The notes below the pieces were generated by a model that searched no databases, was not told the DNA's origin, and saw nothing but the letters and a program-made list of their open reading frames with translations. Positions 41,424 through 53,191 of a stretch of DNA of 64,000 nt are shown here, one piece after another. The stretch is from assembly GCF_000803065.1 (NCBI RefSeq), contig NZ_JSXI01000001.1, positions 124,001-188,000 on the forward strand, in the 5' to 3' direction. Every line of letters begins with the position of its first letter. Position 1 is the first letter of the stretch. A program made the position numbers and the translations under genes. This stretch comes from Sphingomonas sp. ERG5 (GTDB lineage: Bacteria > Pseudomonadota > Alphaproteobacteria > Sphingomonadales > Sphingomonadaceae).

Positions 41424-42380
41424 TTACCCCTGCCCCATTACGCCAACATGTTTCTTCGCTTCGATCACTGCCGGCTTCGGCGCCCGGCTCTTGTCGTTCG
41501 GGTCATCGCCGCTCGGATCGGTGATCGCCCGTGCCGTTTCCTCACCCGGCTTGCGCGCCACCAGCTTAGCTGGATCGCGCATGTCGAAGCGCAGCCAGCC
41601 TTTGTTGAGCAACGGCCGCACACCGTCCATCTCGGCAAACTTGACCAATGCATGCGCGGCCGCGGCATTGCCTTCCGGCAATTGTAGTGTCTCGCCGCTT
41701 TCGAAAGTCAGGTTCCATCGCCGGTTGCCGACCCAGGTTGCCGCCTTGACCAGCGGGCGTAGCGCTGGCGCGGCATTGAGCAATTGCTGATACGCCGCCT
41801 CCTGCTCGTTTGCACCCGGCCCGATGACCAATGGCAAATCGGGCATGGCGTCCGCCCTGACCGGCTCGAGCCACACGCCATTCGCCGCGATCAGCGACAA
41901 TTGCCCCTTGTCCTGCCACACTGCCGTCGGCTTGCGCTCGACGATATGCACCAGCAGCGTGTCAGGCAGCCGGCGCGAGACATGCGCGTCCTCGATCCAG
42001 CCATATTTCAGAAGTTTGGCGCGAACTTCTTCCAGGCTGACCAAAGGCATGGCGCGCGATTGCTGGTCGAGCGCAACGGCATAGACGGACATCCGGTCCA
42101 TCCGGCTCAACCCGGTGACTTCGATTTGCTGCACGCGGAACCCGGCGCGGCCAACCCCTTCGGCCACCGCAATGCCAATGGCACCGGGAATCCCCATCCA
42201 GGCGGCGAATGTCACCAACCCAGCGATCACCGCGCCGGTGATCGACCAGGTGGCGACCCGGTGCAGCGTCGCCTCGGAGATCGGCAGGACAGCGATCAGT
42301 CGATCGATGATCGACTGGCGCGGCTGCTTGCGCTTCTGGACCGGCCGCCGCGCCGGCGCGCGCTTGAGCGTGGCGGCCAT
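41424..42380 (-). CDS. ftsQ: Cell division protein FtsQ
   Basis: 318 residues. A basic cytoplasmic N-terminus, one membrane helix near 47-72, then the POTRA domain (FRVQQIEVTGLSRMDRMSVYAVALDQQ) and the FtsQ beta domain (ERKPTAVWQDKGQLSLIAANGVWLEP). Connects FtsB/FtsL to the divisome. Its ATG overlaps the ddl stop by one base (TAATG). Confidence 0.95.
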   Translation of the reverse strand: MAATLKRAPARRPVQKRKQPRQSIIDRLIAVLPISEATLHRVATWSITGAVIAGLVTFAAWMGIPGAIGIAVAEGVGRAGFRVQQIEVTGLSRMDRMSVYAVALDQQSRAMPLVSLEEVRAKLLKYGWIEDAHVSRRLPDTLLVHIVERKPTAVWQDKGQLSLIAANGVWLEPVRADAMPDLPLVIGPGANEQEAAYQQLLNAAPALRPLVKAATWVGNRRWNLTFESGETLQLPEGNAAAAHALVKFAEMDGVRPLLNKGWLRFDMRDPAKLVARKPGEETARAITDPSGDDPNDKSRAPKPAVIEAKKHVGVMGQG

Positions 42381-43312
42381 TACACCTCTCCCCCAACCAG
42401 TGCGTCATCGACGATTCTCTGCACCAGCTCGGCATAGCTCATGCCGATATGCCGGGCTTGTTCGGGAACCAAGCTGAGCGGCGTCATGCCCGGCTGTGTG
42501 TTTACTTCAAGCAGGAACAGCCCGTCCACACCGCGTTCGTCATCCCAGCGGAAGTCCGACCGCGACGCGCCCTTGCACCCGAGCAACCGGTGTGATTCGA
42601 CCGCGATCGCCTTGCATGCCTCGGCGATCTCGTCCGGTATATTGGCCGGGCAGATATGTTCCGTCAGCCCTTCGGTATATTTGGATTCATAATCGTAGAA
42701 GCCGCTCTTCGGCCTCAGTTCGGTCACGCCCAGTGCCTCGCCACCCAGCACCGCCGTGGTCAGTTCGCGCCCACGCACGAACGGCTCGGCTAGCAGCTCG
42801 TCGAACTCCTGCCACGGCCCAACGGCGCCCGGTGCGATCGGGTTGCCGTAGTTGCCGCCGTCAGTGACGATCGCGACACCAACCGAGGACCCTTCATTGA
42901 CGGGCTTCAGCACATAGGGCCGGGCCAGCGGGTCACTTTCATACAGACTCGCGCTCTTGACGATGCGCCCACCGGGCATCGGAATGCCATGTGGCACCAG
43001 CGCCTGTTTGGTCAGCACCTTGTCGATCGCGATGACCGATGTGACGAGACCCGAATGCGTGTATTTCAGGCCCATCAGGTCAAGCATGCCCTGCACCGTG
43101 CCGTCTTCACCAGGGGTCCCGTGCAGCGCGTTGAACACCACATCCGGGGCGGCCTCGGCCAGCTTTGCCGCGACATCGCGACCCATATCGATCCGCGTGA
43201 CGCGATGGCCACGACTTTCCAGCGCATCGGCAATGCCGCTGCCCGACATCAGCGACACTTCGCGCTCGGCGGACCAGCCGCCCATCAGCACCGCGACATG
43301 GAGCTTACTCAC
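42380..43312 (-). CDS. ddl: D-alanine--D-alanine ligase
   Basis: 310 residues from GTG at 43312, which overlaps the murB stop (GTGA) and begins the ATP-grasp fold (HVAVLMGGWSAEREVSLMSG). It contains PYVLKPVNEGSSVGV, EPFVRGRELTTAVLG and the metal site LEVNTQPGMTPLSLVPEQA. It joins two D-Ala for the peptidoglycan stem peptide. The larger open frame upstream is not part of the family. Confidence 0.96.
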   Translation of the reverse strand: MSKLHVAVLMGGWSAEREVSLMSGSGIADALESRGHRVTRIDMGRDVAAKLAEAAPDVVFNALHGTPGEDGTVQGMLDLMGLKYTHSGLVTSVIAIDKVLTKQALVPHGIPMPGGRIVKSASLYESDPLARPYVLKPVNEGSSVGVAIVTDGGNYGNPIAPGAVGPWQEFDELLAEPFVRGRELTTAVLGGEALGVTELRPKSGFYDYESKYTEGLTEHICPANIPDEIAEACKAIAVESHRLLGCKGASRSDFRWDDERGVDGLFLLEVNTQPGMTPLSLVPEQARHIGMSYAELVQRIVDDALVGGEV

Positions 43313-44208
43313 GACATCACCCCCACGCGCTGTATTTCCCACTCCAGTTCGATTCCCGACTGCGCCTTTACCTTGGCACGGACTTCCTCGCCCAGCGCCT
43401 CGATCTCCGCGCTGGTCGCCGAACCGAGATTGAGCAGGAAATTGCAATGCTTTTCACTGACTTGCGCATCGCCACGCGTCAGGCCGCGACATCCCGCCGC
43501 ATCGATCAGGGCCCAGGCCTTGTGACCGTCCGGATTCTTGAAGGTCGATCCGCCGGTGCGAGAGCGCAAGGGCTGCGACGCTTCGCGTTCTGCCGCGATG
43601 CGATCCATTTCCGCACCGATCATTTTGGAATCGCCGGGAACGCCTTCGAACAGGGCTTCGACCACCACCGCCCCTCGGGGCAAGTCGGAATGACGATAGG
43701 TGTAGCCAAGCCTCGCCGCCGGCCACACCTCGACCGATCCCTCGCGCGTCACGACCGTCGCTTCGATCAGGATATCGCTGGTATCGCGCCCATAGGCACC
43801 GGCATTCATCCGCACCGCACCGCCGACCGTGCCCGGTATACCGCGCAGGAATTCCAGACCGGCAATCCCCGCATCTCGGGCGCCGCTGGCGACTGAAATG
43901 CCCATTGCCGCGCCCCCTGCGCGAACCCGGTTGCCCGGTTCGACCGAAACCTTTGCCATCGCCTTGGGCAACCGCACCACCACGCCGGGGACGCCGCCAT
44001 CGCGCACGATCAGGTTCGATCCGACGCCGACCGGCAATACCGGCGTCTCGTCGTCCAATCCAGCCATGAAAGCAGCCAGATCATTCACATCCTGCGGCCG
44101 CACCAGCCATTCCGCCGGCCCGCCGGTCCGGAACCAGATGAAATCGGCAAGGCTACCTTCATGCGTGGCGGTGCCGCGCAAGGGAGGAAGGGCGTAGCAG
44201 ACGCTCAC
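43309..44208 (-). CDS. murB: UDP-N-acetylenolpyruvoylglucosamine reductase
   Basis: 299 residues from GTG at 44208 (start uncertain by a few codons). FAD-binding region FIWFRTGGPAEWLVRPQDVNDL, VGVGSNLIVRDGG, GIPGTVGGAVRMNAGAYG, and the catalytic SRTGGSTFKNPDG with the serine proton donor, then CRGLTRGDAQVSEKHCNFLLN. It makes UDP-MurNAc. About 50 bp after murC, the only non-overlapping step in this part of the cluster. Confidence 0.95.
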   Translation of the reverse strand: MSVCYALPPLRGTATHEGSLADFIWFRTGGPAEWLVRPQDVNDLAAFMAGLDDETPVLPVGVGSNLIVRDGGVPGVVVRLPKAMAKVSVEPGNRVRAGGAAMGISVASGARDAGIAGLEFLRGIPGTVGGAVRMNAGAYGRDTSDILIEATVVTREGSVEVWPAARLGYTYRHSDLPRGAVVVEALFEGVPGDSKMIGAEMDRIAAEREASQPLRSRTGGSTFKNPDGHKAWALIDAAGCRGLTRGDAQVSEKHCNFLLNLGSATSAEIEALGEEVRAKVKAQSGIELEWEIQRVGVMS

Positions 44209-44257
44209 GCGACAGACCCCGATCCGGTCATTTCGAGCGGTGGAGAGAGAGACCAGC

Positions 44258-45661
44258 TCATCGCTTCGCCTCGATCGCATCGGCCAGGCCCGCTGCCCAT
44301 TTGGTGATGTCGCCCGCGCCCAGGCACACCACCATATCGCCCGGCTGCACCACCACCGCCAGCGCTGTCGCCAAAGCATCGGCATCCGCAACCGTCGCCG
44401 CCGAACGATGCCCGCGCCGCTTCAGGCCCTCGACCAGCGCATTGGCGTCGACGCCTTCGACCGGCGCCTCACCCGCGGCATAGACCGGCGCGACCAGCAC
44501 CATGTCGGCATCGTTGAATGCCTGCTGGAACTCCTCCATCAAATCGCCGAGCCGTGAATAGCGATGCGGCTGCACCACCGCGATGACGCGGTTCTGCACG
44601 CCCTCGCGCGCTGCCGCCAGCACAGCGCGGATTTCGACCGGATGGTGACCGTAATCGTCGATGATCGTTACGCCGCCCGTTTCACCAACTTTGGTGAAGC
44701 GCCGCTTCACGCCGCCGAACTTGGCGAAGCCGGTGCGGATCGTTTCATCGGGAATGGCCATTTCCAGTGCCACGCCGATTGCCGCGAGCGCATTCTGGAC
44801 ATTATGCCGGCCGGGCATCGGCATCTCGATTCCCTCGATCGAACGCACCGATCCGTCGCGGCTGCGTACCAGGCATTCGAAGCGATTGCCGCCGGGAATC
44901 GGCGTGATGTTGACCGCACGCACGTCCGACTGCGCGGCAAAACCATAAGTCACCACGCGCCGGTCGCGCACACGCGGAATAATCGCCTGCACTTCGGGAT
45001 GATCGAGGCACAGCAAAGCCGCGCCATAGAAAGGCACATTCTCGATGAAATCGACGAACGCATCCTTCACCGCATCGAACGAGCCATAATGATCGAGATG
45101 TTCGGGATCGATATTGGTGACGACCGCGATCGTCCCGTCGAGGCGCAGGAAACTGCCGTCGCTCTCATCGGCCTCGACCACCATCCAGTCGCTCGCGCCG
45201 AGCCGCGCGTTGGAACCATAACTGTTGATGATGCCGCCATTGATCACCGTCGGATCGACCCCGCCCGCATCAAGCAGCGCCGCGACCATCGAGGTCGTCG
45301 TGGTCTTGCCATGCGTGCCCGCCACCGCAACGGTCGATTTCAGCCGCATCAATTCGGCAAGCATCTCCGCGCGGCGTACCACCGGAATGCGCCGTTCGAG
45401 CGCCGCGTCAACCTCGGGATTGTCGCGCTTGATCGCGGTCGAGGTGACCACCACGGCGGCATCACCAAGATTATCGGCGTGATGGCCGATATGCACAGGG
45501 ATGCCCTTGTCGCGCAGGCCCTGCACGACATAGCCTTCCGCCACGTCGGAGCCCTGCACGGCATAACCGAGATTCTTCATCACTTCGGCAATGCCCGACA
45601 TGCCGATGCCGCCGATACCGACGAAATGGATCGTACCGATATCTGTCGCGACCCCTCTCAT
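44258..45661 (-). CDS. murC: UDP-N-acetylmuramate--L-alanine ligase
   Basis: 467 residues from ATG at 45661, which overlaps the murG stop (ATGA). Rossmann start [23 protein letters not shown], Mur-ligase ATP loop [30 protein letters not shown] and [19 protein letters not shown]. Adds L-Ala to UDP-MurNAc. Confidence 0.97.
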   Translation of the reverse strand: MRGVATDIGTIHFVGIGGIGMSGIAEVMKNLGYAVQGSDVAEGYVVQGLRDKGIPVHIGHHADNLGDAAVVVTSTAIKRDNPEVDAALERRIPVVRRAEMLAELMRLKSTVAVAGTHGKTTTTSMVAALLDAGGVDPTVINGGIINSYGSNARLGASDWMVVEADESDGSFLRLDGTIAVVTNIDPEHLDHYGSFDAVKDAFVDFIENVPFYGAALLCLDHPEVQAIIPRVRDRRVVTYGFAAQSDVRAVNITPIPGGNRFECLVRSRDGSVRSIEGIEMPMPGRHNVQNALAAIGVALEMAIPDETIRTGFAKFGGVKRRFTKVGETGGVTIIDDYGHHPVEIRAVLAAAREGVQNRVIAVVQPHRYSRLGDLMEEFQQAFNDADMVLVAPVYAAGEAPVEGVDANALVEGLKRRGHRSAATVADADALATALAVVVQPGDMVVCLGAGDITKWAAGLADAIEAKR

Positions 45662-46818
45662 GCGAATGCCGCCTTGTCGCCGAATTTCTTGGGGCGCGCT
45701 TCGCCAACCGGCATATCGCCGAGCGGCGCATCCAGGCTCTCGACCAGATCGGCGAGATCGCGCGCCGCATCTGGCCGCCCGCAACTCCGTGCACGTCCCG
45801 CCGCATTCTGCAAAGCTGCCGGATCGAGCCCCAATCGTTGCATTTGCTTGGCCAGTTCCTTGGGGGTGAAGCTGCGTTGATCGATCGTACGCGCACCGCC
45901 CGCCATGGTGATCTCGCGCGCATTGGCGGTCTGATGATCGTCGGTCGCGGTGGGCAATGGCACGAGAATGGCCGGCCGTCCGGCAGCGGTCAGTTCGGCG
46001 ATGGTGGATGCCCCTGCCCGCGCGATCACCAGATGCGCCCAGGCGAGCTGCTCCGGCATGTCGGGCAGATAGGTGGCAAGATCGGCCGCGATCGACAGTT
46101 CGGCATATTTGGCCCGCGCCGCATCGATATCCTCGATCCGCGCCTGGTGCGTCACTTGCAGCCGGCGGCGGAAATTGACCGGCAGCAGCGACAGCCCGTC
46201 GGGCACGACCTGACTCAGCACGCTCGCGCCCTGGCTGCCGCCTGTGACAAGCACGCGGAAGATGCCATCCTCCTCAAGCAGGGGATAGGGCTGGCTGCGC
46301 AGCGCGAGCACCGCGTCGCGCACCGGATTGCCGACCAGATGGGTCTTGCCGCGATACGAATCCTTCAACCGCTCGACGTCGGCATAGGAGGTGGCGATCG
46401 CGCTGACCTTGCCCGCGACCAGCCGGTTGACCCGACCCAACACGGCATTCTGTTCGTGCACCGCGGTCGGAATGCCCTGGTTGAATGCCGCGAGCAGCGC
46501 CGGGAGCGCGGGATAACCGCCAAAACCGATCACTGCGGCAGGGCGCTGATGACAGTACAGCTCGATCGCCAGGCTGCGCCCCTTGAGCATCGCCGAGGCC
46601 GCCTTGGCCCAGCCGACAGGCCCGCCAGTCAAGCGCCCGGCAGGCAGGATATGTGTCTGCACGCCTTCGAACAGGCCCGGAAACCGCACCCCTCGCTCAT
46701 CGCTGATCAGCGAGACGTGATGCCCGCGCCGCCCCAGTTCAGCCGCCAACGACGCCGCGGGGACCATATGGCCGCCGGTGCCGCCCGCTGCGAGGACGAA
46801 ATGCCGTGTGATACTCAT
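45658..46818 (-). CDS. murG: UDP-GlcNAc--undecaprenyl-pyrophosphoryl-MurNAc-pentapeptide transferase
   Basis: 386 residues from ATG at 46818, overlapping the ftsW stop (ATGA). GT-B fold with the glycine loop [41 protein letters not shown] and [24 protein letters not shown]. It turns lipid I into lipid II at the inner membrane face. Confidence 0.96.
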   Translation of the reverse strand: MSITRHFVLAAGGTGGHMVPAASLAAELGRRGHHVSLISDERGVRFPGLFEGVQTHILPAGRLTGGPVGWAKAASAMLKGRSLAIELYCHQRPAAVIGFGGYPALPALLAAFNQGIPTAVHEQNAVLGRVNRLVAGKVSAIATSYADVERLKDSYRGKTHLVGNPVRDAVLALRSQPYPLLEEDGIFRVLVTGGSQGASVLSQVVPDGLSLLPVNFRRRLQVTHQARIEDIDAARAKYAELSIAADLATYLPDMPEQLAWAHLVIARAGASTIAELTAAGRPAILVPLPTATDDHQTANAREITMAGGARTIDQRSFTPKELAKQMQRLGLDPAALQNAAGRARSCGRPDAARDLADLVESLDAPLGDMPVGEARPKKFGDKAAFA

Positions 46819-48035
46819 TCGCCGCTCCACCGTGCGATATAGGGTGACCGCGATACGAACGGATTTCGGCGAGTAAAGGCAAGCAGCAATCCCATGCCGA
46901 TCGACAAGGCGATGAGCGACGATCCGCCATAGCTGATGAACGGCAATGTCATGCCTTTCGAAGGCGCAAGACCGGTGTTGACCGCCATGCTGATCAACGC
47001 CTGTGCCCCGAATTGGGTCGCCAGGCCGGCAGCGGCGAACAAACGAAACTCATCCTGCTCGTCGAGCAATTTGACGAACACGCGAACGACGATGGCCAGG
47101 AACAGGATCGCGATCACCGCACAGGCGACCAGCCCGAATTCCTCGCCAATGACCGAGAAGATATAGTCGGTATGCCCTTCCGGCAGGCGAAACTTCATCG
47201 TCCCGCCGCCAGGGCCGGTACCGCGCCAGCCACCCGCCGTGATCGCATTGTGCGCGGCGTTGGTCTGAAAATTGTCCGACCCGCCCTCCGCGCCCGGGAA
47301 CAGGAAGGCGTCGATCCGCACCCGCGCGGTGTCATAGAAGAGATAGGCCGCGATCAAGCCGGCGGGAACGCAGCCGATCAGCGTCGCCATCACTTTGACC
47401 GGCGTGCCGGAGATCATCAGCAACGCGAGCCAGACCGCAGCGAACACCACGGTCTGACCGAAATCAGGCTGCAACATCAGTAGCACAGCGACCAGCGCGG
47501 TCAGTGCTCCGGTGATCGTCACCACCGGCAAGTCGCTGTCCTGCGCGCGCAGCGATAACAGCCAGGCGGTCGTGACGATGAAGAAGGGCTTGAGGAATTC
47601 CGACGGCTGCAGCAGCGAGACGCCGAAATCGAGCCAACGCGTCGCGCCGTTGCGCTCGATGCCGATGAACGGCACCAGCATCAGCAGCGCGAGACAGACC
47701 ACTGTCCCGATCAACGCCATCCGCCGCGCGAACGCGACCGGCAGCATCGACACGACGAACAGCACGGGCAGGGACACGCCGACCCAGGCAAGCTGCCACC
47801 ACAGATAGAAAAGCGGCGGGATATGATGCTTCTCATCCGAATAACGCTGCGCAGCCGATGGCGATGCCGCACCGACGGCGACCAGGCCGATCGCGATCAG
47901 CAACAGCGTCAGCAGCAGCAAGACCCGGTCGATATCCCAGAACCACAGGCCAAGCGGCGACCGATCGCCGCGCCCGCCGCGATCCTTCATCCGGCTCCAT
48001 ACGCCCTTGGGCGGCGTCACGCGCGCATCGGTCAT
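46815..48035 (-). CDS. ftsW: Peptidoglycan glycosyltransferase FtsW
   Basis: 406 residues from ATG at 48035, overlapping the murD stop. SEDS family with about ten membrane helices. Signature parts: GATRWLDFGVSLLQPSEFLKPFFI, MLQPDFGQTVVF, LPEGHTDYIFSVIGEEFGLVAC and LPFISYGGSSLIALSIGMGLLLA. It polymerises septal glycan with FtsI. Confidence 0.97.
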   Translation of the reverse strand: MTDARVTPPKGVWSRMKDRGGRGDRSPLGLWFWDIDRVLLLLTLLLIAIGLVAVGAASPSAAQRYSDEKHHIPPLFYLWWQLAWVGVSLPVLFVVSMLPVAFARRMALIGTVVCLALLMLVPFIGIERNGATRWLDFGVSLLQPSEFLKPFFIVTTAWLLSLRAQDSDLPVVTITGALTALVAVLLMLQPDFGQTVVFAAVWLALLMISGTPVKVMATLIGCVPAGLIAAYLFYDTARVRIDAFLFPGAEGGSDNFQTNAAHNAITAGGWRGTGPGGGTMKFRLPEGHTDYIFSVIGEEFGLVACAVIAILFLAIVVRVFVKLLDEQDEFRLFAAAGLATQFGAQALISMAVNTGLAPSKGMTLPFISYGGSSLIALSIGMGLLLAFTRRNPFVSRSPYIARWSGE

Positions 48036-49315
48036 GCCAGCGCCTCCACGGCCTTGCGAAAGGCTTCGCCGCGATCCTCGAAATCGCGAAACTGGTCGAA
48101 CGAGGCACAAGCCGGCGACAGCAGCACCGTCTCCCCCGACGCGGCATTGCGCGCCGCACTGATCACGGCTGCGCCAAGCGTGCCGCTCTGTTCAACCGGC
48201 AGTCGATCAGCCAGCAGCGCGGCGAAACGGGGTCCGGCCTCGCCGATCGTATAGGCACGCACGATATGTCCGAAATGCGGCGCGCAGGCGTCGAGATCGT
48301 CCGACTTGGCCTGCCCGCCAAGAATCCAGTGAATATGATCGAACGCCGCCAGCGCAGGCGCTGTCGAATCCGGGTTGGTCGCCTTGCTGTCATTGACGAA
48401 CGCCACGCCGCCGCGTGTGCCGACCAGTTCCATGCGATGCGGCAAGCCCTTGAAGCTCTCCAGCCCCCGGTCGATCAACGCTTCCTTCACGCCAAGCACC
48501 CGGCACGCAGCGATCGCGGCGAGCGCGTTCTGCGCGTTATGCGGGCCCTGCAGCGCCGGCCAGGCCGACTGCACCATGCACGTGCCCGGCGCGACCTTGG
48601 TCAAATGCTCGCCGCGCGCCGACAGGCCATGTGCGATCTCGGCCGATGCCGCATCAACGATACCGATGATCGCCGCATGATTGGACGACTGCATCGCAAA
48701 CAACCGTGCCTTGGAAGCGGCATAGCCCGCAAACCCGTCATAGCGGTCGAGATGATCGGGCGTGATGTTGAGCAGGATCGCAACATCACAATCGAGGGTG
48801 AAAGTCAGGTCGATCTGGTAGCTCGACAATTCAAGCACATAGACGCCGCCTTCTGGCAACGGCTCCTCGCCAAGGATCGGCTTGCCGATATTCCCGCCGA
48901 GCCGTGCCGGGATACCTGCGGTTTCGAGAATATGATGGATCAGCGCCGTGGTGGTCGACTTGCCGTTGGTGCCAGTGATCCCGACGACCTTGTGCGCCGG
49001 CAGACCGGCACGCGCCTGGGCGAACAGTTCGATATCGCCGACGATCGGTACACCCGCCGCGCGCGCCTTCGCGGCGACCGGGTGACGGTTGATCGGCACG
49101 CCCGGTGACACCACAAGGCCGTCGAAGCCGGTCAGGTCGATCGCCTCGGGATTCGCGATCTCAGCGCCGGAGACCGCAGCCCGCGCCTCCTCTTTCGCGT
49201 CCCATGCCGTCACGCTCGTCCCACTCGCGACCAGCGCGCGCACGGTCGCAATGCCAGAGCGCGCCAGCCCCAGCACAGCGAAACGTTTGCCGCGCCAGGC
49301 GGGGTTGGTGATCAC
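48032..49315 (-). CDS. murD: UDP-N-acetylmuramoylalanine--D-glutamate ligase
   Basis: 427 residues. [19 protein letters not shown] at the N-terminus, ATP loop [19 protein letters not shown], the [10 protein letters not shown] segment and [26 protein letters not shown]. Adds D-Glu. Overlaps both neighbours: ATGA with mraY upstream and ATGA with ftsW downstream in reading direction. Confidence 0.97.
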   Translation of the reverse strand: MITNPAWRGKRFAVLGLARSGIATVRALVASGTSVTAWDAKEEARAAVSGAEIANPEAIDLTGFDGLVVSPGVPINRHPVAAKARAAGVPIVGDIELFAQARAGLPAHKVVGITGTNGKSTTTALIHHILETAGIPARLGGNIGKPILGEEPLPEGGVYVLELSSYQIDLTFTLDCDVAILLNITPDHLDRYDGFAGYAASKARLFAMQSSNHAAIIGIVDAASAEIAHGLSARGEHLTKVAPGTCMVQSAWPALQGPHNAQNALAAIAACRVLGVKEALIDRGLESFKGLPHRMELVGTRGGVAFVNDSKATNPDSTAPALAAFDHIHWILGGQAKSDDLDACAPHFGHIVRAYTIGEAGPRFAALLADRLPVEQSGTLGAAVISAARNAASGETVLLSPACASFDQFRDFEDRGEAFRKAVEALA

Positions 49316-50382
49316 CTCAGCTTCAACGTCGACAGGCCAGCCAGCGCCAGCACCAGCGCGATGATCCAGAAGCGGATCACGACGGTCGGCTCGCTCCAGC
49401 CCAATTGTTCGAAATGGTGATGGATCGGCGCCATCTTGAACACGCGCCGCCCGGTGCGTTTGTAGAAGAACACCTGGATGATCACGCTCAGCGCCTCGAC
49501 CACGAACAGGCCGCCGATGATGCCTAGCACCAGTTCATGATGCGCGACGACCGCGATAGCACCCAGTGCGCCGCCAAGCGCAAGGCTGCCCGTATCGCCC
49601 ATGAACACCGCCGCTGGCGGCGCATTGAACCAGAGGAACGCGAGCCCCGCCCCCACGATCGCGCCGCAGAAGATCGCCAGGTCGCCGGCACGCGGGACAT
49701 GCGGAATACCGAGATAGGTGGCGAATTTGATGTTGCCGGCCAGGTAGACGATAATCATGAACGCGACTGCGGCGATGATCACCGGCATGGTCGCGAGGCC
49801 GTCGAGCCCGTCGGTCAGATTCACCGCATTGCCGAACGCAACGATCGTGAACGCGGCGAAGGCGATGTAGAAATAGCCGAGATCGAGCGACACGCCGCTG
49901 AAGAACGGCACATAAAGGTGCGTGCCGTTCTGACCGACAATGATCCAGCTGGCGATGCCGGCAATGGCGAACTCGCCGAGCAGCCGCATCCGCCCGGAAA
50001 CGCCCGCCGCGCTGGCTTTGCGCACCTTGTCGTAATCGTCGAGAAAGCCGATCGCGCCGAAGCCGAGCGTGACGAACAGGCATGCCCACACGAACGGGTT
50101 GCTCAAATCCATCCACAACAGGATCGATAGCACCATCGAGGTCAGGATCATCAGCCCGCCCATCGTCGGCGTGCCACGCTTCGCCAGATGCGTTTGCGGC
50201 CCGTCGGCGCGGATCGGCTGCCCCTTGCCTTGCCGCACGCGCAGCCAGCCGATGAAGCGCGGCCCGATGACCAGACCGATCAGCAGCGCCGTTGCCACCG
50301 CGCCGCCGGAGCGGAACGACAGATACCGGATGAGGTTCAAAGCCCCGGGGAAGCCAAGATATTCGGCGATGAAATAAAGCAT
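49312..50382 (-). CDS. mraY: Phospho-N-acetylmuramoyl-pentapeptide-transferase
   Basis: 356 residues, ten predicted membrane helices. [20 protein letters not shown] (Asp-Asp catalytic pair), [30 protein letters not shown] and [17 protein letters not shown] (HHH motif). It transfers phospho-MurNAc-pentapeptide to undecaprenyl phosphate, giving lipid I. ATG overlaps the murF stop by one base. Confidence 0.98.
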   Translation of the reverse strand: MLYFIAEYLGFPGALNLIRYLSFRSGGAVATALLIGLVIGPRFIGWLRVRQGKGQPIRADGPQTHLAKRGTPTMGGLMILTSMVLSILLWMDLSNPFVWACLFVTLGFGAIGFLDDYDKVRKASAAGVSGRMRLLGEFAIAGIASWIIVGQNGTHLYVPFFSGVSLDLGYFYIAFAAFTIVAFGNAVNLTDGLDGLATMPVIIAAVAFMIIVYLAGNIKFATYLGIPHVPRAGDLAIFCGAIVGAGLAFLWFNAPPAAVFMGDTGSLALGGALGAIAVVAHHELVLGIIGGLFVVEALSVIIQVFFYKRTGRRVFKMAPIHHHFEQLGWSEPTVVIRFWIIALVLALAGLSTLKLR

Positions 50383-51779
50383 TATGCTGTCCCGCTTGCG
50401 AGGCTGGCGACCAATGCCGACAACCCCACGCCGTTCGAACCCTTGATGAGCACCGCATCGCCCGGCGCCAATATCGTCATCAGGCTTGTCCGGGCGGCCG
50501 CGGTATCGGCCACATGGACGAATTGCACGCGACCCTCAAGCGCGTTCGCGAGGTGTGCCATCTCCGGACCAACCAGTACGGCGTAAGCGACGCCCGCTTC
50601 GTCGATTGGGTCGGCCAACGCGGCATGATAGGCGGCGCTGCCATCGCCCAACTCACGCATCTCACCCAGCACCGCGATCTTGCGAGATACAGTCTCCGCG
50701 CCCAGTACGGCGAGCGTCGCACGCATTGAAGACGGATTGGCGTTGTAGCTCTCATCGATCACCAACGCTTCGCCATCGGCCAGCTTCGCCATGAAACGCG
50801 CGCCGCGTCCCTGCAGGCCGCCAAGCTCGGCCAATGCCAGGCCGGCCAGCGCGAGATCGCCATTGACCGCCTCCACCGCCGCCAGCACGCCGAGCGCGTT
50901 AGAGACCCAGTGCATGCCGGGTTGCGACATGGTGAAGCTCAGTTCGCGCAACCCGAGCCGCGCCGTCATGAAGGTTCCACCCGCAGACGTCCGCATCGTT
51001 TCGATCGCGCGTACATCGGCGCCATCCTCAAGCCCGAAGGTAACGATCCGGTCGGCATGCGGTAACGCTGCCGCGATCAGCCGGTCGCGATGCGGACTAT
51101 CGAACGGGATGATCGCCGTGCCGCCCGGCTCCAGCCGCGCGAAGATCTCGCCCTTGGCATCGGCAATCGCGGATTCATCGGGGAAGAAAGCCGTGTGCGC
51201 GGGCGCGATCGCCGTCACCATCGCGACATTGGGACGCACCAGACTGGTCAGGTGCGTCAGTTCGCCGGCATGGTTCATGCCCATCTCGAACACACCAAAG
51301 CGCGCGCCGGCCGGCATCCGGGCAAGACTCAAGGGCACGCCGGTATGATTGTTGTAGCTTTTGACCGATCGGTGCGCGGCGCCAGGGTCGCCGCGATCGA
51401 GCGCTGCGAACAACGCCTCCTTGGCGCTGGTCTTGCCGACCGAACCGGTCACGCCGATGATCTGCGCCTTGCTCCGGGCCCGCGATGCGACAGCAAGCGC
51501 TTCCAGCGCGGCCATGGTGTCGGGAACCAGAACCTGCGGCAATGCAAACCCCGGGGCATGCGGGTGCGTCGTCGCTTGCGCGACGATCGCACCCGACGCT
51601 CCCCGCTCGGAGGCCTGATCGAGGAATTTATGGCCGTCGGTCGCTTCACCAGACAGCGCGATGAACAAATCGCCGGGACAGACTTCGCGCGAATCGAAGG
51701 TGACCCCGTTCGCGGCGAAATCACCCGACGCAACACCGCCGGTAGCCGCAGCGATCTCAGCGGAGGTCCACAGACTCAC
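50382..51779 (-). CDS. murF: UDP-N-acetylmuramoyl-tripeptide--D-alanyl-D-alanine ligase
   Basis: 465 residues from GTG at 51779, which overlaps the murE stop (GTGA). ATP loop [48 protein letters not shown] and [16 protein letters not shown]. Adds D-Ala-D-Ala to the stem peptide. Confidence 0.97.
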   Translation of the reverse strand: MSLWTSAEIAAATGGVASGDFAANGVTFDSREVCPGDLFIALSGEATDGHKFLDQASERGASGAIVAQATTHPHAPGFALPQVLVPDTMAALEALAVASRARSKAQIIGVTGSVGKTSAKEALFAALDRGDPGAAHRSVKSYNNHTGVPLSLARMPAGARFGVFEMGMNHAGELTHLTSLVRPNVAMVTAIAPAHTAFFPDESAIADAKGEIFARLEPGGTAIIPFDSPHRDRLIAAALPHADRIVTFGLEDGADVRAIETMRTSAGGTFMTARLGLRELSFTMSQPGMHWVSNALGVLAAVEAVNGDLALAGLALAELGGLQGRGARFMAKLADGEALVIDESYNANPSSMRATLAVLGAETVSRKIAVLGEMRELGDGSAAYHAALADPIDEAGVAYAVLVGPEMAHLANALEGRVQFVHVADTAAARTSLMTILAPGDAVLIKGSNGVGLSALVASLASGTA

Positions 51780-53191
51780 GCCGCCATCTCCCGCGCTACG
51801 GACACGTCGTCGAACGGCAGCACCATATCGCCAACGATCTGGCCCTGCTCATGACCCTTGCCCGCGACCAGCACGATATCTTGCGGCCCGGCATCGGCAA
51901 TCGCCGCGCCGATTGCATCGCGCCGCGACCCGATCTCGGTCGCCCCCGGCGCGCCTTGCATCACCATAGCGCGGATCGCCGCCGCGTCTTCGGAACGCGG
52001 ATTGTCGTCGGTTACGATCACCTTGTCCGCCATCGCTGCGGCGATTGCCCCCATGGCGGACCGCTTGCCCTGATCGCGATCGCCACCTGCCCCAAACACG
52101 ATGATCAGCCGTCCCGCGGCATGCGGCTTCAGCGCGGCGATCGCCGCTTCGAGCGCATCAGGCGTATGCGCATAATCGACATAGACCGGCGCGCCCGAGC
52201 GCGCGATGACTGCCCGCTCGAGCCGCCCACGCACCGGCTGCAGTCGCGAGAGCGCCGCCAGCGTCGCCGCGACCCCGCCACCGGTCGCGATCACCAGCCC
52301 GGCAGAGGTCAGTGCATTGGCAACCTGATAGGCGCCGATCAGCGGCAGATTGATCTTGTAGCTTTTGCCCTCGGCCTCGATCACCAGCCCTTGGCCGAGC
52401 AAGGTAGGATCGCGCGATACCAGCTTCAGCGTCTCGCCATGCGCTCCGACACTGATCACGCGAATCCCGCGCGCCCTGGCGACATCGGTAACGCGTACCG
52501 CACTGGGGTCGTCGGCCCAGATCACCGCGATACCGTCATCCGCCAGCACCTCGGTGAACAGCCGCAGCTTGGCGTCGAGATATGCTTCCATCGTGCCATG
52601 ATAGTCGAGATGATCGCGACTGAGATTGGTGAATGCCGCCGCGCGCACCGGTAGTCCTTCGGTGCGATATTGCGACAGCCCGTGGCTCGACGCCTCGAAC
52701 GCGACATGACTTACGCCTTCGCGCGCCAGCCCGGCGACATTGGACAGGAAAGTCACGATGTCCGGCGTGGTCAGCCCGGTCGAGACACGGTCATCGGCCG
52801 TGGTCACGCCAAGCGTACCGATCGACGCGGCATGAAAGCCTGCCATACGCCACAATTGCCGCACCATTTCGACCGTCGACGTCTTGCCGTTGGTGCCGGT
52901 CACAGCGACCGCGGTCGCGGGGAATGGTGCGAAGAAGCGTGCGGCCAGTTCGGCGAATTTGCGGCGCGGATTGGCGTCGGCAATATGTACCGCGCCCATT
53001 ACCTTCGCCTCGGGCCGCGCGACCACCGCGATCGCACCCGATGTCACCGCCGCCGGAATGAAATCCTCGCCATTGACTCGCGCACCCTCGAATGCGCCAA
53101 AGATCGTGCCGGTCGCCACCTTGCGATGATCGATCGCAAAGCCGCTGACCGTGTCGGTCTCGCCGCCACCGGTCAGCGCGCCGAGTTTCAT
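51776..53191 (-). CDS. murE: UDP-N-acetylmuramoyl-tripeptide synthetase (meso-diaminopimelate adding)
   Basis: 471 residues. AVTGTNGKTSTVEMVRQLW ATP loop, FTNLSRDHLDYHGTMEAYLDAKLRLF with the carbamylated-lysine segment, and VYVDYAHTPDALEAAI. The substrate-selecting motif is DDNPRSEDA, the DNPR form found in enzymes using meso-diaminopimelate. ATG overlaps the ftsI stop. Confidence 0.97.
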   Translation of the reverse strand: MKLGALTGGGETDTVSGFAIDHRKVATGTIFGAFEGARVNGEDFIPAAVTSGAIAVVARPEAKVMGAVHIADANPRRKFAELAARFFAPFPATAVAVTGTNGKTSTVEMVRQLWRMAGFHAASIGTLGVTTADDRVSTGLTTPDIVTFLSNVAGLAREGVSHVAFEASSHGLSQYRTEGLPVRAAAFTNLSRDHLDYHGTMEAYLDAKLRLFTEVLADDGIAVIWADDPSAVRVTDVARARGIRVISVGAHGETLKLVSRDPTLLGQGLVIEAEGKSYKINLPLIGAYQVANALTSAGLVIATGGGVAATLAALSRLQPVRGRLERAVIARSGAPVYVDYAHTPDALEAAIAALKPHAAGRLIIVFGAGGDRDQGKRSAMGAIAAAMADKVIVTDDNPRSEDAAAIRAMVMQGAPGATEIGSRRDAIGAAIADAGPQDIVLVAGKGHEQGQIVGDMVLPFDDVSVAREMAA